The translations under genes were made by a program, and so were the position numbers. 6,102 nucleotides of DNA, taken from assembly GCA_002347085.1 (NCBI GenBank), contig DDWW01000002.1:1-6102 (forward strand), given 5' to 3'. The notes beneath the pieces are model-generated. The model was not told the DNA's origin and searched no databases. It saw only the letters and a list, made by a program, of their open reading frames with translations. Source of the stretch: Desulfobulbaceae bacterium UBA2276. Its GTDB lineage: Bacteria > Desulfobacterota > Desulfobulbia > Desulfobulbales > Desulfocapsaceae. Positions within the stretch are counted from its first letter, which is position 1. Every line of letters begins with the position of its first letter. Shown here in pieces: positions 1 through 6,050 of the stretch.

Positions 1-1619
1 GGATCGGTAAAATGGAGCAGCAACTCCTGCCCCTGCTCTTTGACTGAATCAGCCCGTTGCAGATCCTGGGCCATCCAGACAGATCGCTCACCCACATAGG
101 CGATAAAGGCCATCCAGTCGCGGCGCACACTTCGTTGATGAGGCTCAACGCGCGGGGCTGGCTGCTCATCAAGACTCTGTTTTGGCGCTGATTGCGATGC
201 GATATGGGCATCATCCGAGATTTCCACCTCCGCAACCTGCCGTACTGTTGAAACCTGCTCGGGCGAGGCGGCAGTAACGGCTGCCGGGAGCGGAGACGTC
301 TCTGGCGGCTGATCGGCCTTGGTCATCTCAACTGTCGTAACTGCCTCGGCTATCGCCCCCCGAGTGTTTTTTTTTTCAGGCCCCTGCGGCTGTGTTTGCT
401 TTCCAAGAGGAAGCGATGAGGCAAGGTCACGAGCCAGATCCCCCCTCCCCTCTCCCATCTGACTGATATCCTGCTTGTTTTCCCCGGCAAGCAGGCTGTC
501 AAGACGCGACAACAGGGTGGTGACCGGCACCACATCCTGGGCCTGGATAATCTTGAGAAAGGTCGTCTCCAAGGCCAAGCGAGGTTGACCGGAAGAACGC
601 ATCTCCTCAACTCCCTGCATCAACAAGGTAAGTTTCAGGTGCAGGGTCTGGGTGGAGTGGTGGTCCGCCAGCTCCTCAAGCACTGCTCGTTCCGCTTGCG
701 CGACATCAAGCAGCTCATCACAGCCCTTGATCTTGCAGAGGATCAGGGCCCGGAAACAACCCAGCAGATCGGCAGTAAATCGTTTCAGATCCATGCCATA
801 GGAAAATGTTTCATCCAAGGCCTGAAAGGCTGTGGTAGCATCCTGTTCCAGCAAGGCCCGCGTCAGTTTAAGAATGACCTCACGACTAACCAGCCCCAGC
901 ACCTGGGTCACATCGTTTGCGCTGATATTTTTTTCACCAAAGGAAAAGACCTGATCAAGAAGACTGAGCCCATCCCGCACCGAGCCATCGGCCTCGCGAA
1001 CGATAAGATCAAGGGCGCCCTGTTCAATCTGAACCCCTTCGGCCTCGGCCAGTTTTTGCAGGTGAGGGCCAAGATCAATGGGCGCGACACGCTTTAATTC
1101 ATACCGCTGACAACGCGAGAGGATGGTGATCGGGATCTTGTGCAACTCGGTGGTGGCAAACATGAAAAAGACGTGAGCTGGCGGCTCTTCCAGGGTCTTG
1201 AGCAAGGCATTGAAGGCCTCGGTGGTGAGCATGTGTACTTCGTCAATAATAATGATCTTGTACTTGGACGAGACGGGCAGGAAGCGAATTTTTTCTTTGA
1301 GCTCGCGGATCTCCTGGATCCCTCGATTAGAGGCGCCATCAATCTCATAGAGGTCAAGAGACGCGCCGGCAGTGATCGCCAGGCACGACTTGCAGCTATT
1401 GCAGGGATTCTGGGCCGGGCCGTTTTCACAGTTGATGGCCTTGGCCATAATCCGGGCCAGGGTAGTCTTGCCAACGCCACGAACACCGGAAAACAGGATG
1501 GCATGAGCGACCCGGCCGCGCAGGATGCTGTTTTGCAGGGTCTTGACCACCGGACGCTGACCGACAACCTCGTCAAAGGTCTGGGGCCGGGCTTTTCTGG
1601 CAAGGACTAAATACGACAT
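1..1619 (-). CDS. dnaX: DNA polymerase III subunit gamma/tau, C-terminus cut by window edge
   Basis: This is the AAA+ motor subunit of the clamp loader, which opens the beta clamp; its tau form also tethers the polymerase. The frame is open from ATG at 1619 to the left edge (539 residues visible, against 643 for E. coli tau). The N-terminus MSYLVLARKARPQTFDEVVGQ is typical of the family. Visible motifs are Walker A GVRGVGKT (residues 45-52), four zinc cysteines C64, C73, C76 and C79, Walker B IIIIDEVH (122-129), sensor 1 region FATTELHK (154-161) and SRC (168-170). A Pro/Ala/Glu-rich linker covers about 375-500, and a tau-type C-terminal domain begins near W502. A run of ten A at codons 415-418 may generate gamma. 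No Shine-Dalgarno sequence precedes the start, but the conserved N-terminus fixes it. It lies downstream of ffs on the same strand. Identification is very secure. Confidence 0.97.
   Translation of the reverse strand, partial: MSYLVLARKARPQTFDEVVGQRPVVKTLQNSILRGRVAHAILFSGVRGVGKTTLARIMAKAINCENGPAQNPCNSCKSCLAITAGASLDLYEIDGASNRGIQEIRELKEKIRFLPVSSKYKIIIIDEVHMLTTEAFNALLKTLEEPPAHVFFMFATTELHKIPITILSRCQRYELKRVAPIDLGPHLQKLAEAEGVQIEQGALDLIVREADGSVRDGLSLLDQVFSFGEKNISANDVTQVLGLVSREVILKLTRALLEQDATTAFQALDETFSYGMDLKRFTADLLGCFRALILCKIKGCDELLDVAQAERAVLEELADHHSTQTLHLKLTLLMQGVEEMRSSGQPRLALETTFLKIIQAQDVVPVTTLLSRLDSLLAGENKQDISQMGEGRGDLARDLASSLPLGKQTQPQGPEKKNTRGAIAEAVTTVEMTKADQPPETSPLPAAVTAASPEQVSTVRQVAEVEISDDAHIASQSAPKQSLDEQPAPRVEPHQRSVRRDWMAFIAYVGERSVWMAQDLQRADSVKEQGQELLLHFTD
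345..376 (-). promoter_or_regulatory. Putative dnaX slippage site: A10 run followed by a small hairpin
   Basis: On the coding strand, ten consecutive A residues (376 down to 367) are read as GAA AAA AAA AAC, codons 415-418. Adding one A (or a -1 shift) gives a TGA at 330-328 and a 430-residue product. Losing one A (or a +1 shift) gives a TAG at 352-350 and a 422-residue product. Two bases after the run is a 5-bp stem, CTCGG (364-360) with CCGAG (349-345). An AGGGG sequence (385-381) lies four bases before the run. Slippage to make gamma is known for dnaX of E. coli (ribosomal, A AAA AAG plus stem-loop) and Thermus thermophilus (transcriptional, A9). Use of this site is inferred. The stem lies closer to the run than is usual for a ribosomal stimulator, so transcriptional slippage seems likelier. 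Confidence 0.7.
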
Positions 1620-1642
1620 GCGAGTTTTTGAAGAAGAGTGGC

Positions 1643-1695
1643 GGGATTAGGGATTAGTATCTGCCTAACGGCACCTTGTATGATCTACGGCAGAT
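1643..1695. repeat. Short tandem 7-mer and inverted repeat in the dnaX leader
   Basis: GGGATTA occurs twice in tandem (1643-1649 and 1650-1656). Just beyond it, ATCTGCC (1659-1665) faces its exact reverse complement GGCAGAT (1689-1695) across 23 bases. Both lie in the 205-bp gap between ffs and dnaX, within 80 bp of the dnaX start. They could belong to the dnaX leader or be chance. I found no convincing -35/-10 pair for dnaX in this gap; the nearest -10-like string on the minus strand is GATACT, with no partner. Confidence 0.35.
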
Positions 1696-1764
1696 GTAAT
1701 TTGCCAGACGCCACGCAAATAACCAGCGGTAAATATTGCTGTTTATTTGACGTTGCATAAGAGT

Positions 1765-1811
1765 CCGTAAACTGAAAAGAGCAAAATGAGCCTTGCTCTT
1801 TTCAGTAACGG
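1765..1811. repeat. Perfect 14-bp inverted repeat between ffs and dnaX
   Basis: The arm at 1771-1784 (ACTGAAAAGAGCAA) is the exact reverse complement of 1793-1806, around an 8-base loop. Past a small bulge the stem resumes for four more pairs (CCGT 1765-1768 with ACGG 1808-1811). Transcribed from the minus strand it would fold shortly after the 3' end of the SRP RNA. It is followed by only three U residues, so it does not look like a classical intrinsic terminator on that strand. It may be a backup terminator, an RNA-processing or stabilising hairpin, or a dispersed palindromic element. The repeat is seen directly; its role is unknown. Confidence 0.75.
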
Positions 1812-1816
1812 CCTCT

Positions 1817-1834
1817 AAAAAAATGATAGCCGGG
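1817..1834 (-). terminator. Intrinsic terminator formed by the SRP RNA closing stem plus U7
   Basis: The 3' arm of the closing helix of ffs, CCCGGCTATC (1834-1825), pairs perfectly with 1925-1916. It is followed after one A by seven T residues (1823-1817) on the minus strand. A GC-rich stem directly before a T tract is the usual intrinsic terminator form, so the RNA's own end helix probably doubles as the terminator. If it is efficient, dnaX needs its own promoter or depends on read-through. Confidence 0.6.
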
Positions 1835-1925
1835 CACCCTGTGGCACACAAAGAGGGTCACTACCGTTGCTCCCTTCCGGACCTGGCGGGGTTCGCGATT
1901 CTTTGTTGCACAGGACCCGGCTATC
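1825..1925 (-). ncRNA. ffs: Signal recognition particle RNA, small 4.5S type
   Basis: This is the RNA scaffold of the signal recognition particle; it binds Ffh and targets nascent membrane proteins to FtsY. The minus strand contains the hallmark CAGGTCCGGAAGGGAGCAAC, with the GGAA tetraloop at 1878-1875, the exact middle of the molecule. The ends close as one long hairpin: GATAGCCGGG (1925-1916) pairs with CCCGGCTATC, then CCTGTG with CACAGG, then CAAAGA with TCTTTG. At about 101 nt with no room for an Alu domain, it is the short Gram-negative type. Ends are set by the pairing and could be 2-3 nt shorter. A TAAAAT (1945-1940) is a possible -10 about 15 nt upstream, but no good -35 is seen. 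The SRP RNA gene next to dnaX is also known in Bacillus subtilis (scr-dnaX). Confidence 0.95.
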
Positions 1926-2000
1926 AAACCGAAATCTGGATTTTAGAATTTGATCAAAAAAAGAGAGGGTTGCCGAAAGACACAGACATCGTTCCTTTTT

Positions 2001-2027
2001 CCGAAACGATTCTATACCCGTTTCAGG
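2001..2027. repeat. Small inverted repeat in the ffs/antiporter divergent region
   Basis: GAAACG (2003-2008) is mirrored by CGTTTC (2019-2024) around ten bases, and CC/GG pairs extend it past a one-base bulge. It lies about 75 bp upstream of the ffs 5' end and about 140 bp upstream of the antiporter start, so it could be an operator for either. At six to eight pairs, chance is a real alternative. Confidence 0.3.
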
Positions 2028-2062
2028 CCATATCGTCAAGAAAATTAGACAGAAGAAAAACG

Positions 2063-2100
2063 AAAGGCCCACTGAACGTATTATTGACAAACGGCCCACT
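2063..2100. repeat. Direct repeat GGCCCACT flanking a -35-like box
   Basis: GGCCCACT occurs at 2066-2073 and again at 2093-2100, 27 bp apart start to start. With three more upstream bases the copies match at 10 of 11 positions (AAAGGCCCACT and AACGGCCCACT). The perfect TTGACA at 2084-2089 sits between them. This arrangement would suit a pair of regulator half-sites over the antiporter promoter. No known regulator motif is recognised. Confidence 0.4.
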
Positions 2101-2110
2101 CTTCTATTAA
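2084..2110 (+). promoter_or_regulatory. Putative sigma-70-type promoter of the antiporter gene
   Basis: A perfect -35 hexamer TTGACA (2084-2089) is followed by TATTAA (2105-2110, 4 of 6 matches to TATAAT) after a short 15-bp spacer. An alternative -10, AACAAT (2109-2114), would give a 19-bp spacer. Neither spacer is ideal, so the call rests mainly on the -35 box, its position 75 bp before the start codon, and the AT-rich DNA after it. Confidence 0.4.
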
Positions 2111-2163
2111 CAATTAACCTCCATCGTAAAGACTTACCGAAAAATAATGAGAAAAGAATATCC

Positions 2164-3837
2164 ATGGAATTTCTGCAAACCACCACAGGTATCAACAGTA
2201 TCTGGATAGGCAGCGCCTTTCTGGCCGGATTCATCTTCAAACGGCTCCACCTGCCGCCCATGCTCGGCTTTCTGCTCTCCGGCTTCCTCATGAACTTTCT
2301 GGGATTAACCAATGGTTCATTAGCCTTAGACAAGATTGCCGATATCGGCATCATCCTGCTGCTCTTCACTATCGGCCTCAAGCTTGACCTGAAAGACTTA
2401 ACCAAACCCGAGATCTGGGGCGGGAGCACAGTGCATGCCCTGCTCACCATCTGTTTTCTGACCATGGCGATCATAGGCGCCGGATCCCTGGGCGTGGCCC
2501 AGCTCACCAGCCTGAATCTTACCCAGGCTGCCCTTATAGGACTGGCCTTAAGTTTTTCCAGCACCATCTTTGCCATCAAATTTCTCGAAGAAAAAGGAGA
2601 AGGGAACGCCATGCATGGCCGGACGGCCATCGGCATCCTGATCATGCAGGATCTGATGGCCGTCTTCTTCCTCACCCTCTCCAAGGGGGAATTTCCCTCC
2701 CTCTGGGCCTTGACCCTGCCCCTTTTTCTACTGGCCGCGCGACCGATTCTCCACCGCGTTATCGATCATCTCGGCCATGGGGAGCTTCTCCCCTTAGGCG
2801 GACTGTTCATCGCCCTGGGGGTAGGCACCACCAGCTTTGCCATGGTGGGACTCAAGCCGGATCTGGGCGCGCTGGTCATTGGCATGCTTATCGGTTCCCA
2901 TCCCCGCTCAAGCGAGATGGCCGCCTCGCTTTACAGCTTCAAAGATCTCTTCCTGATCAGTTTTTTCTTTCAGATCGGCCTGAGCGGCGCCCCCACTCTC
3001 AATCACGCGCTCATTGCCACGGGACTGGCATTCGCCCTGGCCGTTAAATCCTGCTTTTACTTTCTCACACTGACCCGCTTCCGCCTCCGCGCCCGCACCA
3101 GTCTCCTGACCACCCTGGCACTGACCAATTATTCCGAGTTCGGCCTGATAGTCATGGCCATCGCCGCCAAAAACGGCTGGCTCTCTCCAGACTGGGTCAT
3201 CATTGTGGCCCTGGCACTCACCTTCTCGTTCCTGCTTTCGGCACCACTTAACAGCAAGGCCAACGCCATCTATGACCGTTTTGCCCCCCTGCTCCATCGT
3301 TTTGAGACAAAAACCCGCCATCGCGACGATTCACAGATTGATTTACAAATGGCCGAGATCCTCATCTTTGGCATGGGCCCCTTCGGAACCATGGCCTATG
3401 ATGTTACCAGAGAACGCCAGGGAGACAAGGTGCTGGCGGTCGATCATAAACCGGAAAACGTCAAAAAACATCAGCAGGAGGGACGCCGGGTACTCTTGGG
3501 CGATGCCACAGATTATGATTTCTGGCGTAAGATTGATCTCAAAAAGATCAAGATCATCATGTTGGCCCTTACCAATCATCAGGCCAATTTACTGGCCCTG
3601 CAGGAGATTCAGGCCGTTGGTTTTCAAGGCCCGATCACTGCCTCCTCTCGTTTTGAAGATCAACGCCTGGAGCTGGAAGAGGCCGGGGCCACTGCCGCCT
3701 ACAATATCTTTTCCGAGGCCGGTGCCGGTTATGCCGACCATGTGTGCAGGGCAACAGGACTGGTCTGCAAGACAGAATTTATTATCCCCAGCTCTTCCAT
3801 TCACAGATATCCATCTGAAAACAAAGAAGATCTCTGA
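2164..3837 (+). CDS. CPA2/Kef-type monovalent cation:proton antiporter with C-terminal TrkA-N domain
   Basis: This is an inner-membrane transporter of 557 residues, probably exchanging K+ or Na+ for H+. Residues 9-380 are a run of hydrophobic helices of CPA2 type: 'LHLPPMLGFLLSGFLM' near the N-terminus, 'IADIGIILLLFTIGLKLDL' (about 58-76), 'LSFSSTIFAIKFLEEKGEG' and the ion-site helix with Q162-D163. Residues 396-520 form a TrkA-N (RCK) Rossmann domain with G403-x-G405-x-x-G408, D427 at the end of strand 2 and LGDATD (445-450), expected to bind NAD(H) or a similar nucleotide and gate transport. There is no TrkA-C domain, and the protein is somewhat shorter than E. coli KefC (about 620 residues). 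The acidic HALESDIEP loop of KefC is replaced by HPRSSEMAASLY (246-257), and no KefF/KefG-like gene is adjacent, so glutathione gating is doubtful. ATG 2164 is chosen because the hydrophobic N-terminus follows it directly; its Shine-Dalgarno is weak. Exact substrate is unknown. Confidence 0.93.
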   Translation: MEFLQTTTGINSIWIGSAFLAGFIFKRLHLPPMLGFLLSGFLMNFLGLTNGSLALDKIADIGIILLLFTIGLKLDLKDLTKPEIWGGSTVHALLTICFLTMAIIGAGSLGVAQLTSLNLTQAALIGLALSFSSTIFAIKFLEEKGEGNAMHGRTAIGILIMQDLMAVFFLTLSKGEFPSLWALTLPLFLLAARPILHRVIDHLGHGELLPLGGLFIALGVGTTSFAMVGLKPDLGALVIGMLIGSHPRSSEMAASLYSFKDLFLISFFFQIGLSGAPTLNHALIATGLAFALAVKSCFYFLTLTRFRLRARTSLLTTLALTNYSEFGLIVMAIAAKNGWLSPDWVIIVALALTFSFLLSAPLNSKANAIYDRFAPLLHRFETKTRHRDDSQIDLQMAEILIFGMGPFGTMAYDVTRERQGDKVLAVDHKPENVKKHQQEGRRVLLGDATDYDFWRKIDLKKIKIIMLALTNHQANLLALQEIQAVGFQGPITASSRFEDQRLELEEAGATAAYNIFSEAGAGYADHVCRATGLVCKTEFIIPSSSIHRYPSENKEDL

Positions 3838-3852
3838 TCAATCCATACCGAT

Positions 3853-5013
3853 TCACAGAAGAGAGCGATTCTTCCGGCGCAGCTCATCCAGGGGATAATG
3901 GCTGCCGCGCCAGAAGATCCCGTTGTTCTTCAGGGTGAGATATGTGGCCTTGAGGATAGTGTAAACCGTGATGTAGGGAGTAATCAGGGCCGCTGGCGCC
4001 AGCCAGGAAGAAAGGCCGCCATGGCGGGCCCCCAGACTGAACAACGCGAGACGCAGGGTCACGGTGAGGGCAAAGAAGACCTGGGTCTGACCATGGCAGA
4101 GCAGTGTACCCCATGGTGGCAGGATGGTGAGCAGGCTGACACCCACGGCCCCGCCCAAGGCCAGGGCCGTGTTAAAATTGGCCAGGGCAAACATATTCTT
4201 CATCAGGCCGTCGATCATGGCGCCGGTGGAGTCATACCAGCTTACCGTGACAAAATCGTAACCGCTGAGACACTCCTGACGCAGGCCTGCCTCCTTAATG
4301 ATCTTGCCCAGCATAATATCATCGACAGGATGGGTTTTGATGGCAGCATGGCCGCCCACCTGCTCATAGGCCCGGCGGCGAACCATATTGAAGGCACCCA
4401 CCCCCATAAACCGCTTGCTCTTAGGATTGCCGGCCAGCCACGGTTTGAAAAGCAGGAAAAGCCCGCCACCCGCATCAAGAATAAAACTGTTAAGCAGCCA
4501 GCCCTTCGCCTTATTCTTGAACAGCAGGCAGAGATGATCGAGCTTGGCCTGCTCAAGGTGGTGGACGGCCCGGGCCACGGTATCGGGAGCCATGTGAATA
4601 TCGGCATCGGTAAAGAGGAGGATCTCGCCTTTGGCCAGAGCGGCCCCGCAGTGCAGGGCATGGTGTTTGCCGAGCCAGCCCTCCGGCAGCTCATGGATAT
4701 CAAGGATGATGAGCCTGGGATGACGCTGCTGCATCTCGCGCAGGATCTCCCCGGTAGCGTCCGTGGAGCGGTCATTGACCACGATAATTTCCAGGTGGGC
4801 ATACTCCTGGGCCAGCAAGGTGGCCAGGGCCGGGGCAATGGTCTCTGCCTCATTGCAGGCCGGGACAATGATGGAGACCAGGGGGGCATCCGTTGCCGTG
4901 GTCGGGGCAATATTACCCAGACTGCCGAGCTTGCGGCTGCCGAGGGCAATGTCCACGGTCAGCCAGCCCATGACGATAAAGAGGCTGATGGCAAGAAGCT
5001 GTATGGGTTCCAT
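3853..5013 (-). CDS. Membrane-anchored family 2 glycosyltransferase
   Basis: The gene encodes 386 residues that should transfer a sugar from a nucleotide donor to a lipid or envelope acceptor on the cytoplasmic face of the inner membrane. An N-terminal membrane helix (4-24) is followed by a GT-A fold: VSIIVPACNEAETI (46-59), VVNDRSTD (78-85), GWLGKHHAL (112-120), the metal-binding DAD (136-138), GVGAFNMVRRRAYEQVGG (204-221), the probable catalytic region D231-D232 and VSWY (257-260). Two to four hydrophobic C-terminal segments (about 280-355) precede WRGSHYPLDELRR (368-380). The GKxxA, GGH and WRGxxYPLDELR features recall the HpnB/CrtQ-like branch, but no hopanoid or carotenoid gene is nearby, so the acceptor is not assigned. 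The in-frame TAA two codons upstream fixes the start near ATG 5013. No Shine-Dalgarno is seen (upstream is CTCTCTTTTATAAATT). It lies 20 bp behind the Lcl_C-type gene, probably in one transcript, and converges on the antiporter gene with 15 bp between stops. Confidence 0.9.
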   Translation of the reverse strand: MEPIQLLAISLFIVMGWLTVDIALGSRKLGSLGNIAPTTATDAPLVSIIVPACNEAETIAPALATLLAQEYAHLEIIVVNDRSTDATGEILREMQQRHPRLIILDIHELPEGWLGKHHALHCGAALAKGEILLFTDADIHMAPDTVARAVHHLEQAKLDHLCLLFKNKAKGWLLNSFILDAGGGLFLLFKPWLAGNPKSKRFMGVGAFNMVRRRAYEQVGGHAAIKTHPVDDIMLGKIIKEAGLRQECLSGYDFVTVSWYDSTGAMIDGLMKNMFALANFNTALALGGAVGVSLLTILPPWGTLLCHGQTQVFFALTVTLRLALFSLGARHGGLSSWLAPAALITPYITVYTILKATYLTLKNNGIFWRGSHYPLDELRRKNRSLL

Positions 5014-5033
5014 AATTTATAAAAGAGAGTTTT

Positions 5034-6050
5034 TCAAGGCCCCTGCAGAGACGTCACCGGCCACACATGAAAGGTCTTTCCCGGTTTGTGACCAACGCCG
5101 CAGGCCCCTTTGTGCAGATAGAGGACCCAGGCCCAATCGGTTTCAAAAAAACTGGTGGTTGATGACCAATATCCCTCCTGCCATTCCTCAAAGGGATGAT
5201 CCGCCGGCAAAGCCGGTGAATGGGTGCGGCAATCCACCAGTGATTCCAGTTCATTGATATTCGGCAGCCGCCAGTTACGGATTCCTCCGAATCGATCCCG
5301 GTTCAGCTCGCGGACTGTCTGCAGCGCCTGGTCCCAGGTGACTGCTTGTTTGGTCACATCCGCCCGCCTGGCCCAGACAAGATCCGTCAACTTATCCATA
5401 ACAAGGTCGCCACTGACCTCAAATCTGGGTTGCGGCCAGGGAAATCCGGTCTGAAGTTCCCCGTCCTGACCACTTCCCGGACAGGGGATTTCCTGTCCGG
5501 GCTCATCAAGACACCTGTCCGCCCCGGTAGCCGGCAACAGCCCGTTCCCTGTTCCCCGGACCGGCCAGAACAGGGAATACTGGTCCTTGCCGCCATAAAA
5601 CATCCGCGCCCCCTCAAGGTGCACATACCAGGCATAGGCCGGATGAATGGCCGCACTGGTTGAAGTCCAGTACCAGCCCAGAAAGACATTCTGGAAAGGA
5701 TGATCAACAGGCAGGGATGGCTTTCGCGCCTGATAACTCATCAGGCTGCGTAACTCACGACGATCAGGGAGCCGCCAATCCCCGAAACCGCCGTAGCCGT
5801 CCCTGTTCAAAAGGTTGATCTGGACCAGCGCCTCCTGCCAACTCATGGGAAAACCGGAGATATTGGCATCTTTCGTCCATTGCAGGCCGGTCAGATTATC
5901 CCGGACCGCCTCTCCCAGCACCTCAAAGCGCTTTTCAGTCCAGGGTGCGCCCAGCCGGTATTCGCCATCCTGACTGCTCCCGGCACAGGGAACCTCCCGT
6001 CCGTTGCTGTCGTAACACCGAACCTGACCGGTTTGCCATATATGTCTCAT
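5034..6050 (-). CDS. Protein with two tandem Lcl_C/DUF1566 domains; true 5' end uncertain
   Basis: The 338 residues form two near-collinear units offset by 168 residues. Each begins with a lead-in carrying two cysteines (C12/C22 and C180/C190), GQDGE-like and PW..RFEV motifs. Each continues with DNLTGLQW or DKLTDLVW (51-58, 219-226), LNRDxxGGxxxWRLP (81-95, 249-263), LPxDHPF (113-119, 281-287), YWTSTSA or YWSSTTS, and WPV (162-164, 330-332). This is the Lcl_C (formerly DUF1566) domain, found at the C-terminus of the Legionella collagen-like adhesin and widespread in exported bacterial proteins; its biochemical role here is unknown. No signal peptide follows ATG 6050, which is odd for an exported-type domain. 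The frame has no stop from 6051 to the right edge, so the real start may lie outside the window. A weak GGA precedes ATG by nine bases. The glycosyltransferase gene follows 20 bp downstream. Confidence 0.85.
   Translation of the reverse strand: MRHIWQTGQVRCYDSNGREVPCAGSSQDGEYRLGAPWTEKRFEVLGEAVRDNLTGLQWTKDANISGFPMSWQEALVQINLLNRDGYGGFGDWRLPDRRELRSLMSYQARKPSLPVDHPFQNVFLGWYWTSTSAAIHPAYAWYVHLEGARMFYGGKDQYSLFWPVRGTGNGLLPATGADRCLDEPGQEIPCPGSGQDGELQTGFPWPQPRFEVSGDLVMDKLTDLVWARRADVTKQAVTWDQALQTVRELNRDRFGGIRNWRLPNINELESLVDCRTHSPALPADHPFEEWQEGYWSSTTSFFETDWAWVLYLHKGACGVGHKPGKTFHVWPVTSLQGP
5037..6035 (-). repeat. Ancient in-frame tandem duplication, about 504-bp period
   Basis: Residues 6-173 (6035-5532) and 174-338 (5531-5037) of the Lcl_C-type protein are two copies of one unit. 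Matching landmarks keep a constant offset of 168 residues: C12/C180, C22/C190, W58/W226, W92/W260, H117/H285 and W162/W330. Only one single-residue offset is visible (W128/W295), near the middle. Protein identity is partial and the DNA is clearly diverged, so the duplication is old rather than a recent slippage or assembly event. Confidence 0.85.

Noticed and set aside
361..376. The A10 run as a frameshift sequencing error or a broken gene
   Set aside because: The zero frame remains open for 122 further codons to the edge and enters a plausible tau domain near W502, so the reading as given is intact.
928..934. A second A run (A7) within dnaX as an alternative slippage site
   Set aside because: It is shorter and falls inside the clamp-loader core (residues about 229-231), so slippage would destroy the ATPase module rather than give gamma.
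585..1610. Plus-strand frames of 156-170 codons opposite dnaX
   Set aside because: They are antisense to the AAA+ core of dnaX, whose motifs and spacing are intact on the minus strand.
1747..1773. TTGACG...TAAACT on the plus strand as a promoter for an RNA antisense to ffs
   Set aside because: The spacer is only 15 bp and the -10 is poor, and the would-be transcript runs straight into the 1771-1806 hairpin.
2147..2209. A 20-codon frame (ATG 2147 to TAG 2207-2209) overlapping the antiporter start
   Set aside because: It has no Shine-Dalgarno and no distinctive sequence, and a short frame of this size is expected by chance. A translational-coupling role is possible but unsupported.
1815..2684. 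A 289-codon minus-strand open frame across ffs and the start of the antiporter gene
   Set aside because: It overlaps the SRP RNA and is antisense to well-conserved antiporter helices; its translation is Arg/Ser-rich with no domain. It is a shadow frame.
3898..5022. A 374-codon plus-strand frame opposite the glycosyltransferase
   Set aside because: It mirrors a clear GT2 coding frame with DAD and other motifs; its own translation is Gly/Gln/His-rich without recognisable structure.
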